NCBI RefSeq assembly: GCF_002741035.1
Contig: NZ_CP016808.1
Location: 5,814,501 to 5,878,500 of the forward strand
Source: Paenibacillus sp. BIHB 4019
Lineage (GTDB): Bacteria > Bacillota > Bacilli > Paenibacillales > Paenibacillaceae
DNA: 64,000 nucleotides
Direction: 5' to 3'
This document shows positions 8,868 through 19,400 of the stretch, in pieces. The translations under genes were made by a program, and so were the position numbers. The notes beneath the pieces are model-generated. The model did not search any database, was not told the origin of the DNA, and saw nothing but the letters and a program-made list of their open reading frames with translations. The stretch's first letter is position 1. The number at the start of each line of letters is the position of its first letter.

Positions 8868-9347
8868 CTATATGAGATTAACCGGCTTGAGCACGAGATC
8901 TTTTTGAAACGCGAGTACCTCATCCCAATCCCCATGAAAAACCGGTATCCGGTAGTACCCTACTCTTTCATAAAGCGCTGCCGCTTCAGGCTGCTTGGGA
9001 CCTGTCTGCAGCTTCAGATTGCTGTAGGCAAATTCGAGCGCAAGACGCTCCGCTTCAGCCATAATGGCCTGAGCAACGCCCTTCCGGCGGAAATCTGAAC
9101 GTGTATATACGCGCTTGACCTCAACTGATGTTTCATCAAGCGGCCTGATTGCCCCGCAGCCTACAGGAAACCCATCCAGACGGGCAACAATAAAGGCTGA
9201 TCGCGGTGCCTCCACGTCGGATAGCTGGAATCCTGCTGTCCCATCCCCGCCATATAATAATCCCAGTTCTTCGCTTAGCTCCTTAATTAATTGCTCGGAA
9301 TCCTTGCTTCGTACATCTTCAGCAGCAGCAACCACAATAGACGGCAT
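8868..9347 (-). CDS. GNAT-family N-acetyltransferase
   Basis: A 159-residue GNAT. The acetyl-CoA binding motif A is RVYTRSDFRRKGVAQAIM (R-x-x-G/A-like: FRRKGVA), followed by ALYERVGYYRIP, the usual C-terminal motif. The start has AAAGGGG eight nt upstream. The substrate is not predictable. The 222 nt to the left (8646-8867) contain only an open frame without family resemblance. Confidence 0.88.
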   Translation of the reverse strand: MPSIVVAAAEDVRSKDSEQLIKELSEELGLLYGGDGTAGFQLSDVEAPRSAFIVARLDGFPVGCGAIRPLDETSVEVKRVYTRSDFRRKGVAQAIMAEAERLALEFAYSNLKLQTGPKQPEAAALYERVGYYRIPVFHGDWDEVLAFQKDLVLKPVNLI

Positions 9348-9792
9348 ATCAAAAACCCCTTTATCTCATTGGATTTATTGGTTTTAAAGTGTTTGATATA
9401 AATTATCATGAACGATGCTAAGCGTCAATTGCTCCATCGATTGAATTTTTCGATAAGCATTTCATGAAAAGCTATAATCACCTGCCAAATCAATCCCATT
9501 CATTTATAATGATGCATTTATTCAAGTTATATCACGCAACAGATTTGCGGAAAATACGGGAACTGTTTACGGTGCTATATCCAAATAAAAGAATTATACT
9601 AAATAAAAAAAGATCATCCTCGAAAGCAGTTATATATCGAATACGAAAAAACAAAATTGGAATATAACGGAACGAAATTTCCGATTCATAATTAAAAATG
9701 ATTTGTATGTATGTCATACATATTGCAGGAATATCGTCTATTGGTTTTCGTCAATCTAAGGCTTTTCCTATGCATAAAAATGAGGTGTTTAC
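9348..9792. other. AT-rich intergenic region, no convincing gene
   Basis: A 67-codon plus-strand frame at 9464-9667 has lysine/isoleucine-rich low-complexity content and no ribosome binding site, so I do not call it. Near the sigma gene are two dyads: CGGAA/TTCCG (9668-9672, 9679-9683) and ATGTATG-T-CATACAT (9707-9721). CGTCTA at 9735-9740 resembles an ECF -10 element, as expected for an autoregulated ECF sigma factor, but a matching AAC-type -35 is not clear. Confidence 0.4.
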
Positions 9793-10383
9793 TTGACAAG
9801 CAAGCTATTATTGCTGCTTTCTCCCGATTTTGGTAAACTAGGGCCAACGATCCAAGAAGAGGTTTTCAAAGACTTTTATCATTTAACGTACGGGCCAATC
9901 ATGTATATGGTCAAGGATCACAGCGCGGCGGAGGATATTATTCAGGAGGTCTTTTATAAATCCATCTCCCATACGCCACAAGTTCAGGATGAAAGGCAGT
10001 TAATAGCATGGATCAGAGTTTTAGTGAAAAATAAAACGCTAAATTATTTACGAAAACATAAAAAAATTCGTAACGAAGTAGAGCTGGAAAGTGTTTTTAT
10101 TGAGACGGGGGTTATGCAGTCCGCTCATTCTGAGACGGTGGAGCGCGAGGTCGAGGCGAAGCTGCTGGAAGAGGAATTAATAGCGTGCATGCTGGAAATG
10201 AAACCGGAATACCGCCTCTTAATTGAGCTTAAGTGGAAGCGACAGTTCTCCTACCGGGAAATAGCAGAACATTTAAACTCGACAGAGGATATTATCCGCC
10301 AGAAGCTGTACCGGGCTCGTAAAGCACTGAAAGACAAATGGGATAAGAAACGAGGTGATGCTGATGGAGGACGAAGACAATGA
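9793..10383 (+). CDS. ECF-type RNA polymerase sigma factor
   Basis: A 196-residue sigma-70 family factor with only regions 2 and 4. Region 2 spans about 24-90 (FKDFYHLTYGPIMYMVKDHSAAEDIIQEVF and WIRVLVKNKTLNYLRK); region 4 about 130-185 (MKPEYRLLIELKWKRQFSYREIAEHLN followed by the recognition helix and KLYRARKALK). The start is TTG with GAGGTG 6 nt upstream. It overlaps the next gene, whose product is a membrane protein likely to be its anti-sigma partner. It would direct transcription in response to an envelope signal. Confidence 0.93.
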   Translation: MTSKLLLLLSPDFGKLGPTIQEEVFKDFYHLTYGPIMYMVKDHSAAEDIIQEVFYKSISHTPQVQDERQLIAWIRVLVKNKTLNYLRKHKKIRNEVELESVFIETGVMQSAHSETVEREVEAKLLEEELIACMLEMKPEYRLLIELKWKRQFSYREIAEHLNSTEDIIRQKLYRARKALKDKWDKKRGDADGGRRQ

Positions 10384-11182
10384 TCCGTTATTTGATGAGG
10401 CCTTCGAGAAGGCTATCCAGCAAATGCCGCCAGCCTTTCATTCTACCCATCACAACTCATGGCAAATAACGCAAAAAAAATTAAAAGCACTTAACCGCAG
10501 AAAACGTCGAAATCGAGCTCTACGCTATGTCGCCCTAATAACGGCATCCATTATGATTGGCTCCTTTCTATTCGGGACTCCAGCAAAGACCAAGGCCTTT
10601 AGCCCTATATACCAATCGATCGTCGAGCTGCCCGGCCAAATGTTTTCATTCTTCTTTGGAAATCAGGATAAAAGCGATAAAGGAGCGAAGACCATCCCTC
10701 CTGAAGAACGGGATACCTCGCATGACAAAAGCAACAATGAATCATCTATTCATCCCCTTCCAGGGCTAGAGTCTCATACGATATCGGTCATGGAGGCTGA
10801 GGTTAATAATAAGCTTGCCTTTACACCTCCCTCCTTTCCTCAACTGCCAGAGGGCTATCAATTAAGCCGGATTGATATTTCCGTACAGCCAAACGATGCT
10901 AAGTCCAATGAAGTGCTGTATGTATTTAAAAATGACGAAGAAAAGCTGCTTAGAGTCAATTTGCAGCAATTGGAATCGGGCTCCGTAGTCGGCTCGCTTG
11001 CAAGTGCAGCTAGCTCCACCGTAGAGAGCATTTCACTTCAGCGCGGTAAAGGTTATTTGACCAGCATGCCGAATGAAACAAAAAAACTGGAATTCATGTT
11101 AGCTAACCTCTATATTCATATCGTTGGCAATCTCTCCAAAGCTGATTTAATCGCATTTGCTGAATCGATGAACCAAAAATAA
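10364..11182 (+). CDS. Membrane anti-sigma-like protein with DUF4367-type domain
   Basis: A 272-residue protein: an N-terminal cytoplasmic part (1 to about 45), one membrane helix (VALITASIMIGSFLF, near 50-65), then an outside part ending in a DUF4367-like region (PQLPEGYQLSRIDISV onward, about 155-270). This is the pattern of membrane partners of ECF sigma factors, although no zinc-binding HxxxCxxC motif is present. I place the start at ATG 10364, six nt from GAGGTG, overlapping the sigma gene by 20 nt, which implies translational coupling. Anti-sigma activity is inferred from this arrangement. Confidence 0.75.
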   Translation: MEDEDNDPLFDEAFEKAIQQMPPAFHSTHHNSWQITQKKLKALNRRKRRNRALRYVALITASIMIGSFLFGTPAKTKAFSPIYQSIVELPGQMFSFFFGNQDKSDKGAKTIPPEERDTSHDKSNNESSIHPLPGLESHTISVMEAEVNNKLAFTPPSFPQLPEGYQLSRIDISVQPNDAKSNEVLYVFKNDEEKLLRVNLQQLESGSVVGSLASAASSTVESISLQRGKGYLTSMPNETKKLEFMLANLYIHIVGNLSKADLIAFAESMNQK

Positions 11183-11214
11183 AACAGGGGCTCCGCGCAG
11201 CCGGCCCCTGTTTT
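11181..11214. terminator. Bidirectional terminator
   Basis: AAAACAGGGGC (11181-11191) pairs with GCCCCTGTTTT (11204-11214) and is followed by ATTTTTTTTT. It closes the sigma/anti-sigma operon on the plus strand. Read from the other strand it could also end the lipopeptide operon, whose last gene stops at 11222. Confidence 0.88.
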
Positions 11215-11221
11215 ATTTTTT

Positions 11222-11710
11222 TTATGACACAAGAATATGTTCGCTTATTACTTGGCCCTGCTCATAGTTGCCGTCTTCAATGACCCAATGGATGGTACGT
11301 ACACGATAGTAGTAACCGCTATTTGCGCTCATCGTCACAGAACTGCTAAAAGTATCTTTATTCAAATCGCTTCTGTTTACGCCTGTTCCGTGGGTCACCC
11401 ATTCATTCCCTGTCCATCTCTCCAAATAAAATGTAATTCCGAGGCTATCAAGCTGATAATAGCCATATGTATAACCTGAGAGCGTCACAGCTTGATTATT
11501 CACCTTAGTAATGCGGTTTGTTCCATCGAGCAAATAAATATGACTTGGATTCATAAAGCCCTTCAATGAAAAGGTTGAAGGTGGTGGTGCCGTAAGCGCA
11601 ATGCCTTTGCTTATGGTCGGTGCCGCATAGGTGGTAGTCGAAAATAATAAACTGGCAATCATCATTATTCCCATAGCAGCTTTCGACAATCTATTTTTGA
11701 ATAATATCAA
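11222..11710 (-). CDS. Small secreted protein at the end of the lipopeptide operon, unknown function
   Basis: A 162-residue protein with a signal peptide (MILFKNRLSKAAMGIMMIAS core, cleavage near TYA-A at about residue 29). The mature part is rich in Thr, Ser, Gly and aromatic residues and looks like a small beta-rich domain (YYQLDSLGITFYLERW, SGYYYRVRTIHWVI). Two copies of a stand-alone aromatic Tyr cluster but no catalytic motif are seen, and I do not recognise a characterised family. The TTG start has AAAGGTG upstream and lies only 20 nt after the thioesterase stop, with no promoter between, so it should be co-transcribed with the NRPS genes. A role in handling the surfactant or the cell surface is only a guess. 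Confidence 0.7.
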   Translation of the reverse strand: MILFKNRLSKAAMGIMMIASLLFSTTTYAAPTISKGIALTAPPPSTFSLKGFMNPSHIYLLDGTNRITKVNNQAVTLSGYTYGYYQLDSLGITFYLERWTGNEWVTHGTGVNRSDLNKDTFSSSVTMSANSGYYYRVRTIHWVIEDGNYEQGQVISEHILVS

Positions 11711-11730
11711 TTTGAATCACCTTTCCTCTT

Positions 11731-12471
11731 CTAGATATAGTGAGTTTCTTCTTTATTTGCTGGTTCAATAATGCTTCGGATGCTCGCGGCCACCTTCTCC
11801 GGCTCTGACAGCAGAAACATATGTCCTCCTTCAAAGCGATGCAGCCGGACATTATGGGCCCATTTCCTCCATCCGTCAGCTTCCTCCGCGCATTTATAGT
11901 CTTCAGCACCGTAAAACACGTGCATAGGCGCCTGAAGCGGCGTGTGATCGCAATGTTCAAAGGTTTCGAGTGCCTGAAAGTCCGCCCGGAAAGAGGGCAG
12001 GAAAAAGTCGAGCATTTCCCGCTGCTTTACTAGTTCCTCAGGTATGCCGCCTATGCGAATGACGTGATCGAGAAAGGCGTCATCCTTAAGATGCGCTGTT
12101 CGCTCACGCTTGTTTTGTGGCGGCTGAATAGCTGAAATAATGACTGCTTCGGCGACTATTCCTTGCTGCTCCAGCTTTTGTGCCAAACGGTATACAACCA
12201 TTCCACCCATGCTGTGTCCAAACAGGACGAATGGCTGTTGAAAATATGCAGCAAGCTCCCTCGCATACAGCTCAACCAATCCCTCCAAATTTGGAATCAA
12301 GGTCATGCTGTTCGTTCCATGTCCAGGGGGTTCAACCGCCAGCAGCTGGCAATCCTTTTGAACAAAATGGTGCAAAGGCCAGAATGCAGCAGAATATCCT
12401 CCCGCGAATGGAAAACAGATAAGTGGAATTTTTCCTGTTCCCGTGCCCAACGTTTTGAGCAATGGATTCAT
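11731..12471 (-). CDS. Type II thioesterase of the lipopeptide operon (SrfAD-like)
   Basis: A 246-residue alpha/beta-hydrolase that would remove wrongly loaded acyl groups from the carrier domains of the synthetases. The N-terminal ICFPFAGG motif, the nucleophile Ser87 in GHSMGG, Asp191 (YGAED) and His217 (EGGHMFL) are those of type II thioesterases such as SrfAD and GrsT. Its ATG overlaps the stop of the upstream NRPS gene by four bases (ATGA), with AAAGGAGG 11 nt before, so translation is coupled. Length matches SrfAD (about 242). Confidence 0.94.
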   Translation of the reverse strand: MNPLLKTLGTGTGKIPLICFPFAGGYSAAFWPLHHFVQKDCQLLAVEPPGHGTNSMTLIPNLEGLVELYARELAAYFQQPFVLFGHSMGGMVVYRLAQKLEQQGIVAEAVIISAIQPPQNKRERTAHLKDDAFLDHVIRIGGIPEELVKQREMLDFFLPSFRADFQALETFEHCDHTPLQAPMHVFYGAEDYKCAEEADGWRKWAHNVRLHRFEGGHMFLLSEPEKVAASIRSIIEPANKEETHYI

Positions 12472-15400
12472 TTGTTCACAGGCCTCCTTTCCAATAGAAA
12501 GCGGATGGTTTGAGCATTTAGTCTGGCAAAGCCCCCTTGCAGCATCTCCCCATGCTTCCCAAAGCCTTGATGCTCCACATATTCGCCCGTTCCCGTAGCC
12601 CTTTTCCAGGAAGAGAGCTCAGACGAAAGTGTAAATGCGGTTTCGGATTGAATCAGATGAATAGAAGCATGAACTTGCCCCGCCGCAATCCATTCTACGT
12701 AATATTTATAATAGGCCGCTGTTTTGCGAACGATTCCTTCACGAACTGCGTCTATTTGCAGCGCAATATTTTGCTTATTGGCTTCCATAAGCTCTGCAAC
12801 GTCACCTTCCACTGTACGTCCCTTCAAATCACTTACGTTATTTTTCCAATAAGAATCAATCATGATGAGAACGTCTACCTGCCTGCCGCCCCGTTCCAAT
12901 TGTTTGGCAACTTCGAACGCCAGAGCGCATCCAGCAGAATAACCGATCAAGATGAAGGAGCCATGCGGCTGAATGCTCTGCATTTGATTGGCGTAACGAG
13001 TGATGCGATCCTCCTCTTCAATAAAATCAAAAGCGTGAATGCAATAATTAGGCAGCTGGTCTGCAAGCTCCTTGAACACTATGCCATACCCAAGCACCGG
13101 AGGGAAAGCAAATAAATGGGCGCCACCCTTAGGGTTAAGCAGCGTCAGATGCGCTGAAGCTCTAGACACCGGTTGCCCACTTTCGACCAAACCCTGCAAA
13201 TAAGCTGCGATTTCAGCAATTGTCGGCGTCTCAAACAATAATTTTATAGGGATGTCGATCTGAAATTCCTTCAGCATGATAGAACAAACCGTCATTGCTT
13301 TCAGCGAATGACCCCCTAGAGCAAAAAAATCATCATGAATACCGACGCGTGCTACCCCGAGTACCTGCGACCATACGACAGCGAGCCTGGCCTCGGTATC
13401 ATTGCGAGGAGGTGCGTAGTGTTCGAATTCATTCATGAACGCTGTCACTGCAGGCAAGCTTCGCCGATCCACTTTTCCATTGGCGGTCAACGGCAGTCGC
13501 TCAAGAAAAACAAAGGTTGGCGGAACCATATAGTTTGGCAAGGTGCTTAGCAAATAAATGCGAAGCTGATCCTTGCTTAACTTCATTTGAGGCTTCAATA
13601 CAACATAAGCGCAAAGCGATGCCTCGCCCGAAGCACTCCCTGCAACAGACAGGAACGCTTCTTTAACCTGCTCAAGTGTTGCAATCTGCTTCTCGATCTC
13701 ACCTAGCTCAATGCGATGGCCGCGAATTTTCACTTGATCGTCGACGCGTCCTATAAACTCGATATTCCCATCGGGCAGCCACCTTGCCAAATCACCGCTG
13801 CGGTAAATACGCTGTCCTTGTACGAACGGATTTGGAGCAAATTTCTCTGCGGTTAAAGCTGTCCGATTCAAATACCCTAGCGCCAGCCCCTCACCGCCCA
13901 GGATCAACTCCCCGACCGCTTCAATTGGCTGAAGCTGGTTCGTCTCATTTACAATATAAGCTGAAGTTTGATTAAGCGGCTGGCCAATGGGGATGGAAGC
14001 CATATCCTCCGAAAGCGCATGAACCGGATAAAAGGTCGCAAACACCGTACTTTCCGTTGGGCCATATACATGTATGATTTTATCCGGTCCCATGCTATGC
14101 AGCGCTTTGCGTACATGATTCACCGAGGAGCGTTCTCCGCCGAACAGCACCTTGCGGATGCTCTTCATCCACGTATCCTCCTCATCTACGAGCAGGTTGA
14201 ACAGCGCCGTCGTGACGAACATGACCGTAATTTTCTCTTCCTTAATGAACTGCACGAGCTTGCCAGCATGCATAATCGTATCGCTTGGAGCAAGCACCAG
14301 TGCAGCCCCATTTAACAATGCGCCGAATAAGTCAAAGGTGAAGCCGTCAAAAGCATAATTGGATAACGATAGCACGTTGTCATTCTTAGTTATTTCAATA
14401 TAATTCGTATTTACTGCAATCCGCGAAATATTAGCATGTGTGATCAGCGCCCCCTTAGGCTGGCCAGTCGTACCAGAGGTGTACATTACATAAGCAAGCC
14501 TGTCCAAGCCTCCGGGAGTCGTCGCTAATAGGTCTCTTGGCGCTTCCCCAGTATCCAAATTGCTGGCGGCAGCTTCCTTAAACAGCTCTGGATCATCGAG
14601 GTACAGCAGATTTCCTTGATACACTACTTTCTCGATAACGCTTGTCAATGAATATTGCGTGAGCAGCAGCTTCGCTCCGCTATCCTCCAGCATGTAGCTG
14701 ATTCGCTGCTCTGGGTAGGCAGGATCAATCGGGACGTATGCCGCTCCAGCCTTAAGAACGGCTAAAATAGCTGCAATCATATCTGATGAGCGGTGAACGA
14801 GCAGACCAACGATAGTCCCGTCGTTAACTCCTCTGCCACGAAGCACGTGAGCGAGCTTATTTGCACGAGCATTCAGCTCAGCATAAGTTAATAATCCATC
14901 TGGAGCAGAAAGGGCAAGATGTTCCGGCGTATTCTCCACCTGCCATTCGAATCGCTGAGCAAGCGTCATCTTGCTTGCTGCTGCCATTTCCCCGTCCCGG
15001 CCATTCAAACGGTTAAAAGCTAATAAGCGGTGTGCTTCTTCCTCCGGCACAATTCCAAGCTCGCCAAGCGGCTTATTGAACTCCCTCGCGAGCTGGCGGA
15101 TCATGTAGATGAGCTGCGCCTTCAGACGTTTAATGAAGGAGCCTTCATACACATTGGCATTGTATGCTAGCTTCATCACCATTTCTTTGCCAGGCCCAGC
15201 GAGTAGATTAAGATCATAATTGCTTTTTTCGAAAATATGAATGTCACCCATCGTAAATCCCAGACTCTGCTCGTCACTTTGTTTGCCGGCCTCTTGAAGC
15301 GGATAATTCTCGAACACAACAATATGATCAATTAACGTCTGCTGGCCTATTCGGCTCTGGATATCATAGAGCGGCACGTATTGATGCGCTTCGGTTTGCA

Positions 15401-16385
15401 CCGAAAGCCTCTGCATTTCCGTTATTAATTGCTTGAAGGTCATATCTGGTACGATCTGGACACGGGTTGGAATTACGTTGATAAACAGGCCCACCATGCT
15501 CTCCACACCGCTAATCTCAGCAGGACGACCCGATACAACTGCTCCAAACAACACATCGCTGCTGCGCTGGTAACGGCTAAGCAGAATAGCCCAAACGGCT
15601 TGAATTGCCGTGCTTAACGTAACCTGCTGCTCTCTTGCCAGTCTAGAGAAAGCCTCACTGTCTTCCTCTCCAAGCTTAAAATGAAGCTCGCCTGACGAAT
15701 AGCCTTCCTTCCTGCATCTGCTGCGCTGCTCGGCGAAAGACTCCTGCCCTTCAAATTCAGCTAAATAGCTCGACCAAAAGACAAGCGAAGCCTCCTTATC
15801 CTGCTTGCCAAGCCAATTAATATATTCCTTATATGGTTTGGAGACGGGCAGCTCGTATGGCTTATGATTCAGCAAGGCGCTGTATATCTGGAACAGCTCC
15901 TTTACAATAATGCCAAAGCACCAGCCGTCCAGCATGATGTGGTGATAGCTCCATATCCATTCATACGTGTCCTCAGCTGTCTTAAAAACGGTCGTCCGCA
16001 TTAAAATATCTTTGGACAGATCAAATCCCAGCATTTTATCCTGCTGCTTGAAAGCAGCAAGCTGTCGCTGCTGCTCCTCATGCGGCTGATCACATAGATC
16101 CATTTCCTGAACGCGGAACGCTCGCTGCTTGAATACAACTTGAACCGGCCGGTTGATTTTCTCGTGCAGGAATACGGTACGAAAAATATCGTACCGATCC
16201 ATCAACACGTTCATGCTTTGTTCCAGCAACTCTTTGCGAAAAGAGCCTTTCACCGAAATGGCCAGCTGCTCCATGTAATAGCTCTGTCCGGGGTGCAGAA
16301 GCGTGTGAAACAGCATGCCCTCTTGCATAGGCGATAAAAAATATATATCTTGTACTTGATCCTTCTGAAAAGTAATCCCGTTCAC
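12468..16385 (-). CDS. Lipopeptide synthetase subunit 3: C-A(Ile)-T-TE
   Basis: This 1305-residue NRPS is the counterpart of SrfAC/LchAC (about 1275) and adds residue 7, then releases the product. Domains: C (about 10-450, YHHIMLDGW; the opening SPMQEGMLFH is of the type that accepts a D-residue donor), A (about 475-975; YTSGTTGQPKG, YGPTEST), T (about 990-1060; LGGHSLKAM) and a C-terminal thioesterase (about 1080-1300; nucleophile in GYSAGCALAF). Specificity residues read D-G-F-F-L-G-V-V-F-K, the classical isoleucine code (A-domain core near 14320-14360). The TE should cyclise the heptapeptide onto the fatty-acid hydroxyl. The start is GTG with AAGGAGG ten nt upstream. A module-6 to module-7 docking region is visible in the first 20 residues. 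Confidence 0.95.
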   Translation of the reverse strand: MNGITFQKDQVQDIYFLSPMQEGMLFHTLLHPGQSYYMEQLAISVKGSFRKELLEQSMNVLMDRYDIFRTVFLHEKINRPVQVVFKQRAFRVQEMDLCDQPHEEQQRQLAAFKQQDKMLGFDLSKDILMRTTVFKTAEDTYEWIWSYHHIMLDGWCFGIIVKELFQIYSALLNHKPYELPVSKPYKEYINWLGKQDKEASLVFWSSYLAEFEGQESFAEQRSRCRKEGYSSGELHFKLGEEDSEAFSRLAREQQVTLSTAIQAVWAILLSRYQRSSDVLFGAVVSGRPAEISGVESMVGLFINVIPTRVQIVPDMTFKQLITEMQRLSVQTEAHQYVPLYDIQSRIGQQTLIDHIVVFENYPLQEAGKQSDEQSLGFTMGDIHIFEKSNYDLNLLAGPGKEMVMKLAYNANVYEGSFIKRLKAQLIYMIRQLAREFNKPLGELGIVPEEEAHRLLAFNRLNGRDGEMAAASKMTLAQRFEWQVENTPEHLALSAPDGLLTYAELNARANKLAHVLRGRGVNDGTIVGLLVHRSSDMIAAILAVLKAGAAYVPIDPAYPEQRISYMLEDSGAKLLLTQYSLTSVIEKVVYQGNLLYLDDPELFKEAAASNLDTGEAPRDLLATTPGGLDRLAYVMYTSGTTGQPKGALITHANISRIAVNTNYIEITKNDNVLSLSNYAFDGFTFDLFGALLNGAALVLAPSDTIMHAGKLVQFIKEEKITVMFVTTALFNLLVDEEDTWMKSIRKVLFGGERSSVNHVRKALHSMGPDKIIHVYGPTESTVFATFYPVHALSEDMASIPIGQPLNQTSAYIVNETNQLQPIEAVGELILGGEGLALGYLNRTALTAEKFAPNPFVQGQRIYRSGDLARWLPDGNIEFIGRVDDQVKIRGHRIELGEIEKQIATLEQVKEAFLSVAGSASGEASLCAYVVLKPQMKLSKDQLRIYLLSTLPNYMVPPTFVFLERLPLTANGKVDRRSLPAVTAFMNEFEHYAPPRNDTEARLAVVWSQVLGVARVGIHDDFFALGGHSLKAMTVCSIMLKEFQIDIPIKLLFETPTIAEIAAYLQGLVESGQPVSRASAHLTLLNPKGGAHLFAFPPVLGYGIVFKELADQLPNYCIHAFDFIEEEDRITRYANQMQSIQPHGSFILIGYSAGCALAFEVAKQLERGGRQVDVLIMIDSYWKNNVSDLKGRTVEGDVAELMEANKQNIALQIDAVREGIVRKTAAYYKYYVEWIAAGQVHASIHLIQSETAFTLSSELSSWKRATGTGEYVEHQGFGKHGEMLQGGFARLNAQTIRFLLERRPVNK

Positions 16386-16446
16386 TTGTGCTTGGCCTCC
16401 TTCTATCCATTCCGCAGCAAATTAAGCTGCGCGCTAATTCATTCTT

Positions 16447-19400
16447 TTAGCCAAACTTCTCTGCCAGCATGTCAAAAATATCTCCGACCTCTTCGAGCTG
16501 CAATTCGCTCGCCGTAAAGTCGCTAGGTGTGAAATCTCTGTCCGTCTTGGCTGTGCAATGCTGAATTAATACAAGCAAATGATGGTGGAAGCGATCCATT
16601 AGCTGATCTATCGTAGCTCGCATATATTGCTTTTTATTGTAGGCGCAAGACACAACCAGGCGTCCGCCTCTCACCATGCCGCTTAAGCTGAGCGCATACA
16701 GCGCTTCAGATTCCGGGCTAGTTTGCGCGCCCATATCGTATACGGATGGTGAAAACAAGTCTGTTTGCACCTCGCTGTCGAATTGCCCCAAATAGTTAAA
16801 GCTTATTTCCGGCTTCAGCGTAAAAACAAGTCCTGACTTATGCTTCTCGCTCGACAAATAGCGGAGCATGCCGTACCCTATGCCTTTATCAGGAATTTGG
16901 CGCTGGTTCTCCTTAATCGTTTTGATCAGTAATGGAAGATCGCCCGCATGCTCCATATTCAGCACAATCGGATATTGTGCGCTAAACCAGCCAACCGTCC
17001 GGGATACATTCAGCTCCGAAATAATCTCCTCCCGGCCATGTCCCTCCAAATTAAGGCCAATTGCTTTGCCATTCGTCCATTGGTGAATAGCAAGCCCAAC
17101 AGCTGTGAGCAAAATATCGTTGATCTCTGTGCCATAAGGCCGGTGTACATCCGTCAGCAGCAGCAAAGTCTCCTCATTCGATAGCTCTATCGAAACGGCT
17201 GCCGAGTCCTTCGCCTTTCTTTCCCTAACGACATTATCGCTCGGCAGTGGCGATATGCTCATCCGCTCGATTTGCCGCCAGTAGTCCGCCTGTTTAAGAA
17301 AAGCTTCCGAGTCCGCATAAGCAGCAAGCCCTGCTGCCCAATCCTTATAGGAATTCGTTTTTTCCTGAAAAACAATGTTCTGGCCCTGCTTGGCTTGTGC
17401 ATAGCCCGATGCAAAATCCTCCAATAAAATTCGCCAGGATACCCCGTCTATGACCAGATGATGAATGATGATCAACAGATGATCGCCATCTGGTGTTTTA
17501 TACTGGACAAGCTTAACAAGCGGCCCGCTTGTTAGGTCAATGCTTCTCTGCACTTGCTCGGCATGACGGGCAACTGCCGCCGCAGCATTGGAAGCATCCT
17601 CCAAATGGATAACTTCCAAGGTGTAGGTAGAATGCTGCACATCACGGTATAGCTGTCTGTACTCGTTTGTGTTCTTCAAAGGAGCATAATTCATGCGAAG
17701 CGCATCATGATGCTCGGTAATCTTGTTCATCGTTGTGCGGATAAGCGCTGTATCCCATCCAGCAGGCGCATGAAGCATAATGGATTGGTTCCAATGATGC
17801 GGATTGATAAAGCTCTGTTCGAAAAACCATTGTTGAATCGGAGTGAGCTGCGCTTCACCCTCCACCGGCCCCTGCTCGACCTGCTGACCTTTCACCCATT
17901 GCAAATAAGGGCTTACCTGCTCAATTGCCGGATGCTGGAATAAATGCTTCATTTCCAGTTTCCAGCCGTGTTTATACAGGCGGCTTGCCATTTGGATCGC
18001 TTTGATAGAGTCGCCGCCGAGCGTAAAGAAATTATCGCTTATACCGACTCGTTCAGCGCCGAGAACATCCTGCCAAATCGAAGCAAGAAAACGCTCCAGC
18101 TCATTTCTTGGTTCCTTATAATCTGCTGATTCTGCATTCATTGACGGCACGGGCAGTGCTCTGCGATCAACCTTGCCATTTGGTGTTACCGGCAGCGAAT
18201 CTAAATGCACCCAATATGGCGGAATCATATATTCGGGCAGTCTTTGCGCCAAGTCTGTGCGCAATTGTGCAAAGTCGAACGCACCTGCCGGGACAATGTA
18301 AGCGCACAGCGACGTGTGGCCTGCAGCATCCTGAACAGCTGCAACAGTGGAGGCTTTGACCGTTGGCAACTGGGTTAACTGCGCCTCAATTTCCGCCAGC
18401 TCAATTCGATAACCCCGTACCTTCACCTGATGGTCAATTCGCCCCAAATATTCAATGCTGCCATCTTCCAGCCATCTGCCCAAATCCCCCGTACGGTATA
18501 TGCGCTCATTGGGATTATACGGGTTTGATACGAATTTCCGTGCCGTCTCCTCCGGCAAATTCCAATAACCGCGGGCAAGTCCCCGTCCAGCTATACAAAT
18601 TTCTCCGGCCACACCCTGCGGCTGCAGCGCATGACCATTACCGAGAATATAGATCCGCGTATTGCCGATCGGCCTTCCGATTGGCAGCAATGGTGCACCG
18701 GACTCGATCCTCATACTCGTTGCTACTACTGTACTCTCCGTTGGGCCATAGTTGTTGATTAAACAATACCGCGTCGCAATTGAGCGCTTGAGCTTGTCTC
18801 CACCCGTAAGCAAAATTCGCAAGGAGTCGTTATCCAGTTCCATAAACTGTTCGCATAGCTGTGTTGGCAGGAAGGTGACCGTAATACGATGCTGTTCAAA
18901 ATACGCATTGAGACTTACAACGTCCATACGGATAGCTTCCTCAATCATATGAATTTGCGCACCAGCTATCCAATAAGGGAACATCTCCCACACCGTAGCG
19001 TCAAAGCCAAAGCCGGCATATTTGGCACTGCGATCCTGATCGCTGATCTCAAACGCCTCATTATGCCAAAAGCATAGATTGACCAAAGAACGATGCTCAA
19101 TCATGACTCCCTTAGGCTGGCCTGTCGTTCCCGACGTATAAATAATATAGGCCAGCTTGTCCGAAGTGGTTGTTGCCGCTGGATTAGGCTCCTCATATAA
19201 GCAGGCCTCGTCCTCCCTGCTTAACGGTTCATCGCTCAGCAGCATAACCTCTCCGCGGAATGCCGCTGGCACGGTAATACCCGCTTGTGTGAGCAAAACC
19301 TTCGCTCCGCTGTCAGCAAGCATATACGTGATTCGCGGCTCAGGATAATCCGGGTCAATCGGCACAAATGCGCCGCCCGCCTTGAGAATAGCTAATACTC

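Noticed and set aside
8684..8935. 83-codon minus-strand frame downstream of the GNAT gene
   Set aside because: Its first part overlaps the GNAT gene in another frame, there is no clear ribosome binding site, and the sequence resembles no family I know; possibly a remnant.
9464..9667. 67-codon plus-strand frame before the ECF sigma gene
   Set aside because: Low-complexity Lys/Ile-rich content, AT-rich DNA, no ribosome binding site.
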